Shown here in pieces: positions 46,306 through 54,748 of a stretch of 64,000 nt of DNA (position 1 is the first letter of the stretch; each line of letters opens with the position of its first letter). This DNA is from Rhizobium sp. RU36D (GTDB lineage: Bacteria > Pseudomonadota > Alphaproteobacteria > Rhizobiales > Rhizobiaceae), in contig NZ_FWXU01000003.1 of assembly GCF_900176345.1 (NCBI RefSeq), positions 273,565-337,564 on the forward strand, given 5' to 3'. Below the pieces are notes generated by a model that saw only the letters and a list, made by a program, of their open reading frames with translations, was not told the origin of the DNA and made no database searches. Both the position numbers and the translations under genes were made by a program.

Positions 46306-48138
46306 TTACCCCTCCGAATCCAGGAACCCGCCGGACTGACGCGCCCATAGTGACGCATAGTGACCGCCAAGCTCGAGCAATTCCTGGTGCGTGCCCTGCT
46401 CGACGATGCGGCCGCAATCGAGGATGACGAGGCGGTCCATGGCGGCGATGGTCGATAGCCGGTGGGCGATGGCGATGACGGTGCGGCCCTGCATCAGGTT
46501 TTCGAGGCTCGACTGGATCGCGGCCTCAACCTCGGAATCCAGCGCCGAGGTGGCCTCGTCGAGGATCAGGATCGGCGCGTTCTTCAGGATGACGCGGGCA
46601 ATCGCGATGCGCTGGCGCTGGCCGCCTGATAGTTTCACCCCGCGTTCGCCCACATGAGCGTCGAAGCCGGTGCGGCCATGCCAGTCGCTCAGTTGCTCGA
46701 TGAACTCCACCGCATGCGCCTGGCGGGCCGCCTCCATCACCTCGGCGCGGGAGGCCGACCGGCGGCCATACGCGATGTTGTCGTGGATCGAACGGTGCAG
46801 CAGCGAGGTGTCCTGGGTGACGACGGAGATGTGCCGGCGGATGCTCTCCTGTGTCGCATCGGCGATATCCTGGCCATCAATACTGATGCGGCCCGATTCC
46901 AGATCGTAGAAACGCAGGAGCAGATTGACGAGCGTCGATTTGCCGGCGCCGGAGCGGCCGACCAGGCCGATGCGCTCGCCCGGACGGATATCGAGGCTGA
47001 GGTTTTCGATGATGCCGCCCTTGCGGCCGTAATGGAACGAGATGTCATCGAACTTGATCGCACCCGCGGTGACCTTGAGCGGCCGGGCGCTTTTCTTGTC
47101 GGTGAGGCCGATCGGCTTGGCGATCGTCTCCATCGCCTCGTGTACCGTGCCGACCTGATCGGAAATCTGGGTGATTTCGGTCGCCACGCGGGCCGAGGTG
47201 CCGGAGATCTGCAGCGTCATCGGCAGGACCATGGCGACGATGTCGATGCCGATGGCGCCATCGGCCCAAAGCCGCATCGCCACCCAGGTGGTGCCGGCGA
47301 TCAAAAGGCCGGAAAGCAGGGTAAGACCGATCGAAAACAGCGACATCCAGCGATGCTGGATGATCATCTTTTCGGTATGCACATCGACCGATTCGCGGAC
47401 GAACTGGTCCTCTTCCTCCGGCCGCGCAAACAGCTTGACGGTCATGATATTGGTGTAGCTATCGACAATACGGCCGACCATGTCAGAGCGCGCAAAGGCG
47501 ATGTTGCGAGAGCCGCGGCGGATCTGCGGGATGATCAGCGCGAGAAAGCCGATATAGGCCGCGGTCCAGAGGATCACCGGCAGCACCAGCCACCAGCTCG
47601 CCGCCGCCAGGAAGGCGGAGGTGACGAGGCCGAGTGCAGCCAGATACCAGACGACCGAAATAACCGAGACGACCGATGCCCTGAGCGTATGGCCGATTTC
47701 CAGCACGCGCGAGCCGATGCGGCCGGCGAAATCGTTCTGGAAGAAGGAGATGTTCTGGCGGATCACGTGCCAGTGGCTCTGCCAGCGCACCATATTGGTG
47801 ACGCCGGGCGCAATGGCCTGGTTCAGCACCAGCGCCTGCAGCGCCGTGACGATGGGCTTGATGATCAGCACCAGCCCGATCAGCCCTGATATCAGTGGCC
47901 AGCCATCGGCAAACACCGTCTGCGGGGTGCTGGACGTCACGGCCTCCACCAGCTTGCCCATCAGCACGGGGATGGCCGCATCAACCACCGCCACCAGCAG
48001 GCTGGCCGCCGCCAGCACGACAAACAGGCCGCGCGCCTGGCGCACGAAGAACCAGTAGAAGCTCAAAAGCCCGCTTGGCGGATTGCCAGGCGTCTCGCGA
48101 GCGGTGGGAACAATGATCGTTTCGAAAAAGCGCAGCAT
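46306..48138 (-). CDS. Half-size ABC exporter (fused permease and ATPase), third of three
   Basis: This 610-aa protein has six membrane helices then ATPase motifs GRSGAGKSTLVNLLL, LSGGQRQRIAIARV, ILILDEATSALDSEVEA and AHRLST. It resembles the other two exporters across its full length, including NDFAGRIGSRVLEIG in the membrane domain. ATG at 48138 (MLRFFETIIVP) gives an N-terminus equivalent to theirs; one at 48243 adds 35 residues. The palindromic repeat lies just after its stop. Confidence 0.9.
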   Translation of the reverse strand: MLRFFETIIVPTARETPGNPPSGLLSFYWFFVRQARGLFVVLAAASLLVAVVDAAIPVLMGKLVEAVTSSTPQTVFADGWPLISGLIGLVLIIKPIVTALQALVLNQAIAPGVTNMVRWQSHWHVIRQNISFFQNDFAGRIGSRVLEIGHTLRASVVSVISVVWYLAALGLVTSAFLAAASWWLVLPVILWTAAYIGFLALIIPQIRRGSRNIAFARSDMVGRIVDSYTNIMTVKLFARPEEEDQFVRESVDVHTEKMIIQHRWMSLFSIGLTLLSGLLIAGTTWVAMRLWADGAIGIDIVAMVLPMTLQISGTSARVATEITQISDQVGTVHEAMETIAKPIGLTDKKSARPLKVTAGAIKFDDISFHYGRKGGIIENLSLDIRPGERIGLVGRSGAGKSTLVNLLLRFYDLESGRISIDGQDIADATQESIRRHISVVTQDTSLLHRSIHDNIAYGRRSASRAEVMEAARQAHAVEFIEQLSDWHGRTGFDAHVGERGVKLSGGQRQRIAIARVILKNAPILILDEATSALDSEVEAAIQSSLENLMQGRTVIAIAHRLSTIAAMDRLVILDCGRIVEQGTHQELLELGGHYASLWARQSGGFLDSEG

Positions 48139-48492
48139 CACGGTCAATCCAGAATGCGAAATCAATGGCTGACGAATGTGGTGCAATGACGCCGCCGGGA
48201 AAAGAATCGCCGCTATTGGATTCCCAATGGAGCAGCGTGACAATGGTCAATTTTGCAGACCACCTTACAACTTATATCAGGGCATCTGGCACGGCCCTAC
48301 CCGAAATACCGCTAACATCATAATTGGCAAAAGAAAATTTCAAGCTTCACAGAATGTTTATGGCTTGCGCTGATACTTGCGCCAACAGGCCTATGCAGCC
48401 TGAGATAGAGTTATCGGTCGGTTCGGTGAACAAGATGCTGACCGCCCTTTGTTGTCCTATTTCTCGCGCGCAAAAATTTTGGATGGTGCCTT
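48139..48492. other. Intergenic region between ABC exporter and chemoreceptor
   Basis: This 354-bp gap between divergent genes has no convincing coding sequence, RNA gene or repeat. It is locally AT-rich around 48300-48370. A TGGCACGG at about 48287 resembles a sigma-54 -24 element but no -12 partner follows. Confidence 0.4.
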
Positions 48493-50433
48493 ATGTCCCT
48501 TTACGCCCAGCTCAAGAAGTCCTCCCGAACCGAAACGGCGCTCGCCGAGATCGCCGACCTCACCCGGAAGATCAACGAGGGCGACCTCAGTCACCGCGCG
48601 CGGCTGGAGGATGTCGATGGCGACGCCAGGGAGATCCTGAAGGCGGTCAATGCCCTGCTGGACGCAGCCAAGCGCCCGGTCGATGACCTGCGCACCGCCA
48701 TGGACCGCATGGCTGACGAGCATGCCAAGGGCGATATCGACGTGATCGTTCCCGTGGAGGCCTTCAAGGGCGACCTCAAGGCGATGGCAGCCGGGATCAA
48801 TGATCTCGTGGCCAGCCATATCGTCGTCAAGAAGAAGGCGATGGCCTGCATCAAGGAATTCAGCGAAGGTAATTTCGAAGCCCCGCTTGAACGCTTCCCC
48901 GGCAAGAAGGCCTTCATCAACGACACGATCGAGACACTGCGCAGCAATCTCAAGGGCTTCATCGCCGAGATGAACAACATGTCGGCGGAACACGACAAGG
49001 GCGACATCGACGTGCTGGTGCCGGTCGAACGCTTCAAGGGCGATTTTGCCGTGATGGCCAAGGGCGTCAACGAAATGGTGCTGGGCCATATCAGCGTCAA
49101 GAAGAAGGCCATGGCCTGCATCAAGGAATTCGGCGAGGGCAATTTCGAAGCCACGCTCGAACAGTTCCCCGGCAAGAAGGCCTTCATCAACAACACCATC
49201 GAAACACTCAGGAACAATTTCCGCCGGATTTTCGGCGAAATCGACGGCCTGACGGTCGCGGCCACCGCCGGACGGCTCAGCCAGCGCGGCGAGGCCAACC
49301 GCTTCATCGGCGATTTTGCCAAGATGGTATCCGGCATCAACGGCATGCTGGATGCGATCATCCTGCCGATCGCCGAGGGCAACCGCGTGCTGGATCTCGT
49401 CAGCACCGGCGACCTCACACAACGCGTGGAGATCGCCTGCGAGGGCGACCACCAGAAAATGAAGAGCGCCATCAACGCACTGGTGGACAATCTCACGAGC
49501 TTCGCCCAGGGCGTGGCGGAAGCCGCCGACCAGGTGACGAGCGGCAGCCAGACGCTGTCTTCCACGTCAGAACAGATGTCGCAGGGCGCGACCGAGCAGG
49601 CGGCTTCCGCGGAAGAAGCCTCCGCCTCGATGGAGCAGATGGCAGCCAACATCAAGCAGAATGCCGACAATGCAGCCCAGACCGAGAAGATCGCCCGCCA
49701 ATCCGCAAGGGATGCGGAAGCTTCCGGCGAAGCTGTCAACAAGGCGGTGAGCGCCATGAGCGTGATCGCCCAGAAAATCTCCATCGTCCAGGAAATCGCC
49801 CGCCAGACCGACCTGCTTGCCTTGAACGCCGCCGTCGAGGCGGCCCGAGCCGGCGAACACGGCAAGGGCTTTGCGGTCGTCGCATCAGAAGTCCGCAAGC
49901 TTGCCGAACGCTCCCAGGCCGCCGCCGGTGAGATCAGCGGCCTCTCGGGCGAGACGGTCAAGGCCGCAAGCGTGGCCGGCGACATGCTGAACCGCCTGGT
50001 GCCGGATATCCGCAAGACCGCCGAGCTGGTCGCCGAGATTTCCGCTGCCTGCCGCGAACAGGATACCGGTGCCGCACAGATCAACGAAGCGATCCAGCAG
50101 TTGGACAAGGTCACGCAGACCAATGCCAGCGCTTCCGAAGAAATGTCGGCAACCTCAGAGGAACTCGCCTCCCAGGCCGAGGAACTGCAAAGCTCGCTCG
50201 GCTTCTTCAAGACCGCGGAGACCGCAGAGGGCCGCCAGAGCCGCCCGCGCCCCGCGCCTGCTGCCGCTGCCGGCCCGGTGCGCAAGATCATGCCGCAACG
50301 CGTGCACCCTGCCCCTTCCAGCCGGCTTGGGGCCGGACCCAACCCGGTTGCCGCCCAGCAGGCCCGCGCCCGTGGCTTCGCGCTTGACCTCTCCATGGGC
50401 GGCCCCGACGCCGAGGACGAGCATTATCGGTAG
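48493..50433 (+). CDS. Soluble methyl-accepting chemotaxis protein with tandem HAMP-like repeats
   Basis: This 646-aa protein has no membrane helices. Residues about 75-160 and 165-250 are near-identical repeats (each with DKGDID or [22 protein letters not shown] and FPGKKAFIN), followed by another HAMP-like unit ([14 protein letters not shown]) and a full signalling domain ([41 protein letters not shown]). It therefore looks like a cytoplasmic receptor built from poly-HAMP modules. The Pro/Ala-rich C-terminus has no CheR/CheB-tethering pentapeptide. Confidence 0.9.
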   Translation: MSLYAQLKKSSRTETALAEIADLTRKINEGDLSHRARLEDVDGDAREILKAVNALLDAAKRPVDDLRTAMDRMADEHAKGDIDVIVPVEAFKGDLKAMAAGINDLVASHIVVKKKAMACIKEFSEGNFEAPLERFPGKKAFINDTIETLRSNLKGFIAEMNNMSAEHDKGDIDVLVPVERFKGDFAVMAKGVNEMVLGHISVKKKAMACIKEFGEGNFEATLEQFPGKKAFINNTIETLRNNFRRIFGEIDGLTVAATAGRLSQRGEANRFIGDFAKMVSGINGMLDAIILPIAEGNRVLDLVSTGDLTQRVEIACEGDHQKMKSAINALVDNLTSFAQGVAEAADQVTSGSQTLSSTSEQMSQGATEQAASAEEASASMEQMAANIKQNADNAAQTEKIARQSARDAEASGEAVNKAVSAMSVIAQKISIVQEIARQTDLLALNAAVEAARAGEHGKGFAVVASEVRKLAERSQAAAGEISGLSGETVKAASVAGDMLNRLVPDIRKTAELVAEISAACREQDTGAAQINEAIQQLDKVTQTNASASEEMSATSEELASQAEELQSSLGFFKTAETAEGRQSRPRPAPAAAAGPVRKIMPQRVHPAPSSRLGAGPNPVAAQQARARGFALDLSMGGPDAEDEHYR

Positions 50434-50456
50434 GGTGTTTGGAGGCTGGAGTGTTT

Positions 50457-50682
50457 CCCCTCACCAACAAAATCTACGACTTAGGCCCTGCGGGCCAAGA
50501 TCGTGATTTTGTAACCTCTCCCACAGGGGGGGAGAGGTGGTCTCGAGTTTCACGGACCTTTTGTATCACAACGGCAGCGGTGATGCGCCGAGATTGCCGC
50601 GATTGTCCCTCTCCCCCGTGTGGGAGAGGTTACAAAATCGAGGGCTTAGCGCAGCTAGACCTCAGATTTTGTTGGTGAGGGG
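50457..50682. repeat. Palindromic intergenic repeat element with nested arms
   Basis: Outer arms 50457-50475 and 50664-50682 match perfectly over 19 bp (CCCCTCACCAACAAAATCT and its complement). Inner arms 50505-50537 and 50608-50639 also pair (ATTTTGTAACCTCTCCCAC core). The whole 226 bp can fold into one long imperfect hairpin. It differs in sequence from the 46081 element but has similar size and purine-rich stem, so it is probably another rhizobial intergenic repeat family. Confidence 0.8.
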
Positions 50683-50730
50683 CGCCATTTCAGCCACCCC
50701 CCATCAAGCCCTCACGCCGTACAGCCCCCA

Positions 50731-52191
50731 TCACGTCCCGCAGAACGTCCGCGTCACCCGTTCCTCGCGCTCCGGCGGAATGCGATAGGCGGCAAACTCG
50801 GATCGCTCCTCGTACGGCCGTTCCAAAGCGGCGAGCAGGGCCTCGAACGGGCCGTAGTCGCCGGAGAGCCCCGCCTGGATCGCCTCCTCGATGCGGTGGT
50901 TGCGCGGAATGACAGCCGGATTGACGCCCTCCATCGCGGAGCGGATGGCGCTGGCATCGCGATCCTGACCGAGACGCTGGCGCCAGCGGGCCAGCCATTG
51001 CGAGAGCCGGGGACGGTCCGTGAACAGGGCGGTGAAACCGCCCTCGCCTGCCTCCTCCACAGCCTGGCCGAGCGCGCGGAAGGTGACGGTGAAATCTGCC
51101 TCGCTGTCATGCATCTGCGCCAGGAGGTCATTGACCAGTTCGAGATCGCCATCCTGCTCGCCCACAAGACCAAGCTTGTCGCGGAAGGCCGATAGCCAGC
51201 GCTCCTGGAAGACGCGGCCGAATTCGACCAGCACGGCATTGGCCTCCTCCACCGCCTTGTCCTCCGTCTCGGCCAGCAGCGGCAGCAGGCATTCGGCCAG
51301 CCGCGCCATGTTCCATTGGCCGATGCCGGGCTGGTTGGCATAGGCATAGCGGCCGCGCTGGTCGATCCAGGAAAACACCTTCTTCGGATCATATTCATCG
51401 AGAAAGGCGCAGGGACCGAAATCGATGGTTTCGCCCGAGACCGTCATGTTGTCGGTGTTCATGACGCCATGGATGAAGCCGATCGCCATCCACCGGGCGA
51501 TCAGCGCGGCCTGGCGGCTTGCCACTGCCTGCAGCAAGGCAAGATAGGGTTTGGCGGCATCGGCAAGCTCGGGATAGTGGCGGGCGATCACGTGATCGGC
51601 CAGTGCCCGAACGCCCTCCTGGTCATCCCGCGAGGCAAAATACTGGAAGGTGCCGACGCGGATATGGCTGGCGGCAACACGGGTAAAGACGGCACCCGGC
51701 AGCGGCGTCTCGCGATAGACCGCCTCACCGGTCGCCACTGCCGCCAGCGCCCGGGTGGTGGGGATGCCGAGCGCGTACATGGCTTCGGAGACGATATATT
51801 CGCGTAGCACCGGCCCGAGTGCCGCGCGCCCGTCGCCGCGGCGGGAAAACGGCGTTGGCCCTGCCCCTTTCAGCTGGATATCGCGACGACGGCCCTGGCG
51901 ATCGACCACCTCGCCCAGCAGGATCGCGCGGCCATCGCCCAGTTGCGGATTGAACTGGCCGAACTGGTGGCCGGAATAGGCCATGGCAAGCGGCATCGCC
52001 CCGACCGGTACGCTGTTGCCGGAAAAGATCGCCGCCAGCCGATCCTCGTCGCCGGCATCGAGCGTCAGGCCCAGTTCGTCGGCCAGTTCGGAATTGAAGC
52101 GGATCAGCCGGGGCGCCGCCACCGGAGCCGGCAGCACGGGACGAAAGAAGTGCTCCGGCAGGCGCGCATAGCTGTTGTCGAACGGAAACAT
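50731..52191 (-). CDS. selO: Protein adenylyltransferase SelO (YdiU)
   Basis: This 486-aa pseudokinase-fold enzyme AMPylates proteins, often in oxidative stress. Conserved SelO blocks are YSGHQFGQFNPQLGDGRAILLGE, QLKGAGPTPFSRRGDGRAALGPVLREYIVSEAM, HGVMNTDNM (catalytic loop) and DFGPCAF (metal). It ends RTFCGT; the penultimate-region Cys corresponds to the position of selenocysteine or Cys in many SelO proteins. Length is typical. Confidence 0.95.
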   Translation of the reverse strand: MFPFDNSYARLPEHFFRPVLPAPVAAPRLIRFNSELADELGLTLDAGDEDRLAAIFSGNSVPVGAMPLAMAYSGHQFGQFNPQLGDGRAILLGEVVDRQGRRRDIQLKGAGPTPFSRRGDGRAALGPVLREYIVSEAMYALGIPTTRALAAVATGEAVYRETPLPGAVFTRVAASHIRVGTFQYFASRDDQEGVRALADHVIARHYPELADAAKPYLALLQAVASRQAALIARWMAIGFIHGVMNTDNMTVSGETIDFGPCAFLDEYDPKKVFSWIDQRGRYAYANQPGIGQWNMARLAECLLPLLAETEDKAVEEANAVLVEFGRVFQERWLSAFRDKLGLVGEQDGDLELVNDLLAQMHDSEADFTVTFRALGQAVEEAGEGGFTALFTDRPRLSQWLARWRQRLGQDRDASAIRSAMEGVNPAVIPRNHRIEEAIQAGLSGDYGPFEALLAALERPYEERSEFAAYRIPPEREERVTRTFCGT

Positions 52192-52379
52192 GATCGGGCT
52201 CCGATGTCCTTGTTATGCCCTTGATATGGCGTCGCGGGGCACTGGTGCAAGGCATGGAATGTCCTGCCCCCACACGGCGCTCACCAGGACTTGAATTTGC
52301 CCCCGCCCTCGCGACCCCTATATCTCCGGAGGCGGGACAGCCTTGTCTTCACACGCCATCGCCAAGCAGGAGCAGGATA

Positions 52380-53867
52380 ATGACGATGAGACCATTCGCT
52401 GTGATCTTCAGCCTGTTCATGGCCTTGGCGATTCTGCCGGCCGTGGCGCAGGACAGTGAACAGCGCCGGCCCGAACCCACAGGCATCTTCCGCCTGATCC
52501 CCGAGGATGCCACGACCGACCATGTGTTGCGCACGCGCGAGGGCGAACTGCCCTACACCGCAACCGCCGGCACGCTCGATCTGTTCAATCCCAGCGGCAC
52601 GCTGAACGCCAAGATCTTCTACACGGCCTATGTGGCAAAGAATGGCGGCAAGAACCGCCCGCTGACCTTCGCCTTCAATGGCGGCCCGGGCGCGGCCTCG
52701 GCCTATCTGCATCTCGGCATCCTCGGCCCGCGAATCCTGAAATTCGGCGCTGACGGGACAGATGGCACGCAGCCTGAACTGGTCGATAATCCCGACAGCT
52801 GGCTCGCCTTCACCGACCTTGTGATGGTCGACCCGATCGGCACCGGCTGGAGCCGCGCGACCGACGAGGATACGGCGCGGCGCTATTATGGCGTGAATGC
52901 GGATGCCGAGAGCCTGGCAAAGGCGATCGCGCTCTACACCCAGAAGAATGACCGACTGTCCTCGCCAATCTATCTGGCCGGCGAAAGCTATGGCGGTTTC
53001 CGCGCCGCCAAGGTGGCGGGGGCACTGAAGGAAAACCAGGGCATCCTGGCCTCGGGCCTGGTGATGATATCGCCGATGATCGATGGCCGCTTCCTGCCCG
53101 GAGACCTGATCGACCCGCTGAAGGCAGCCCTGCAACTCCCCTCGCTCGCCGCCGCCGAGCTGGAACGCCAGGGCCGCTTCACGCCGGAAGCCGTGCGCGA
53201 GGCGGAGCGTTTTGCGATGACCGACTATCTGGTTTCCGTCGCCGGAGCAGCACCTGAAGGCGCGCAAGCCAAGGACATCTATGCCCGGATTGCCGCGCTG
53301 ACCGGCCTGCCGGTCGATGTGGTCGCCGAAAGCCGCGGTTTCGTCAGCGAACTCTATACCAAGCGCGCCGCCGGCCCCGGCCAGGTTGTGAGCCCCTATG
53401 ACGCCGGGCATGCCGCGCCCGATGCCTATCCGGAGGCGACGGCCGACCATAACGACGACACCGTGCTCGACGGCTTTACCCGCGCCTATGGCCCGGCCTT
53501 TGCCAGCTATGCCCGACATGAACTGGGCTTTGCCAGCGACATGACCTACACGCTGCTGAACACCGAGGTGAACCGCCGGTGGGACTGGGACGGGTCGCGC
53601 AGCCAGGCCGACGCCTCCGGCGACCTCAGGGATCTCCTGTCCGTCATCCCGTCCTTCCGGGTGGCGATCATGCATGGCTACAGCGATATCCTGACCCCCT
53701 ATGGCGCGAGCCGCTTCGTGCTGGACCACCTGCCGACAAGGCTCGCGGAAGGGCGCACCGCGTTGCTGCTCTATCGCGGTGGCCACATGTTCTACACCCG
53801 CGATGATTCCCGGCAGGAGGCGGCACGGGATGCCCGTGCCTTCTTCACGGAAGCTGGCGTGAACTGA
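52380..53867 (+). CDS. S10-family serine carboxypeptidase-like protein, secreted
   Basis: This 495-aa protein has a signal peptide (MTMRPFAVIFSLFMALAILPAVAQ) and an alpha/beta-hydrolase carboxypeptidase fold. FAFNGGPGAASAYLHLG is the oxyanion segment, LAGESYGGFRAA has the nucleophile Ser, MHGYSDILTPY the Asp and LYRGGHMFYTR the His. Relatives are periplasmic peptidases of the S10 family. ATG at 52380 is chosen at the signal peptide. Confidence 0.9.
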   Translation: MTMRPFAVIFSLFMALAILPAVAQDSEQRRPEPTGIFRLIPEDATTDHVLRTREGELPYTATAGTLDLFNPSGTLNAKIFYTAYVAKNGGKNRPLTFAFNGGPGAASAYLHLGILGPRILKFGADGTDGTQPELVDNPDSWLAFTDLVMVDPIGTGWSRATDEDTARRYYGVNADAESLAKAIALYTQKNDRLSSPIYLAGESYGGFRAAKVAGALKENQGILASGLVMISPMIDGRFLPGDLIDPLKAALQLPSLAAAELERQGRFTPEAVREAERFAMTDYLVSVAGAAPEGAQAKDIYARIAALTGLPVDVVAESRGFVSELYTKRAAGPGQVVSPYDAGHAAPDAYPEATADHNDDTVLDGFTRAYGPAFASYARHELGFASDMTYTLLNTEVNRRWDWDGSRSQADASGDLRDLLSVIPSFRVAIMHGYSDILTPYGASRFVLDHLPTRLAEGRTALLLYRGGHMFYTRDDSRQEAARDARAFFTEAGVN

Positions 53868-54098
53868 TCCGGCCATACGCCACACATCACGCCTATGATT
53901 CGAGCGCCAGTTTTCTTGTCCCGACACCCTCAAGGCGCATTCGCAGCGGCATGCAGCGGCCGGCCATGGCATTGTGCGTTGCAGGACTTTTGCCATGGAC
54001 AGCCGCAAAGCCCCTACGCTAGTCTTCCAGTCACATTATAGCATGAGGCTGGCGCGACTGATTTCCAGGCGCCATGTCGACCAAAAAGAGGGACAACA

Positions 54099-54671
54099 AT
54101 GTTCAGACGCCTTTCGCTTTCCGTGGCTGCGATCGCAGCCTCCGCGGCCCCCGCGTTCGCCCACCTCGACCCGGCCGAGCACGGCTCTTTCATGGCCGGT
54201 GTGTCGCACCCGCTGTTCGGTGCCGACCACATCCTGGCCATGGTCGCTGTCGGCCTGTGGGCGTCGCAGATCGGCGGACGGGCCCTGTTCGCGGTTCCCG
54301 CAGCCTTCGTCACCACCATGGCCGCCGGCTTCCTGCTGGCGATCAGCGGCATTGATCTGCCCTTCGTCGAACCGGCGATCCTTGCCTCTGTCATCGGTCT
54401 CGGCCTTCTGGTCGCCATGGCTGTACGGCTTCCGACCGCCGCCTCGGCTGCCGTGGTCGGCGTCTTCGCCCTGTTCCATGGCCATGCCCATGGCGGCGAA
54501 CTCGGCGGCGCGGGCGCCATCGCCTTCGGCCTGGGCTTCCTGGTGTCCACCGCACTGCTGCACGTCGCCGGTCTCGGCCTCGGCATGGGGCTGGGCCGTC
54601 TCGGAGCGGTTGCGACCCGCGTTCTGGGTGCCGCCACCGCCGTCGGCGGCGCCGTGCTGATGCTCGGCTAA
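54099..54671 (+). CDS. hupE: HupE/UreJ-family metal transporter
   Basis: This 190-aa protein has a signal-like N-terminus ending AFAHLDPAEHGSFMAGVSHPLFGADHILAMVAVGLWA, which carries the HxxxxDH metal-binding motif of HupE/UreJ, then FHGHAHGGE. These proteins are thought to import nickel or cobalt. No hydrogenase or urease genes are nearby; no B12 riboswitch was recognised upstream. It is followed by a strong terminator. Confidence 0.9.
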   Translation: MFRRLSLSVAAIAASAAPAFAHLDPAEHGSFMAGVSHPLFGADHILAMVAVGLWASQIGGRALFAVPAAFVTTMAAGFLLAISGIDLPFVEPAILASVIGLGLLVAMAVRLPTAASAAVVGVFALFHGHAHGGELGGAGAIAFGLGFLVSTALLHVAGLGLGMGLGRLGAVATRVLGAATAVGGAVLMLG

Positions 54672-54695
54672 AAGGACTTTCCGCCAAGAGAGACA

Positions 54696-54725
54696 AACGG
54701 CGGCAACCTGGCCGCCGTTTTTTTT
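54696..54725 (+). terminator. Rho-independent terminator after hupE
   Basis: AACGGCGGC / GCCGCCGTT with a 6-nt loop is followed by an eight-base T-run on the plus strand. Confidence 0.92.
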
Positions 54726-54748
54726 GCATACGCTCCTTCATGCCAAGG

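Noticed and set aside
48280..48300. Sigma-54-like promoter (TGGCACGG) before the chemoreceptor
   Set aside because: The -24 element matches but no TTGCA-type -12 element follows at the right distance.
52281..54008. A 575-codon minus-strand open frame opposite the S10 peptidase
   Set aside because: The plus strand encodes a peptidase with signal peptide and full catalytic triad; the reverse frame has no recognisable domain.
53868..54098. Cobalamin or nickel riboswitch before hupE
   Set aside because: No B12 box or recognisable junction fold; only a short AT-rich stretch near 54040.
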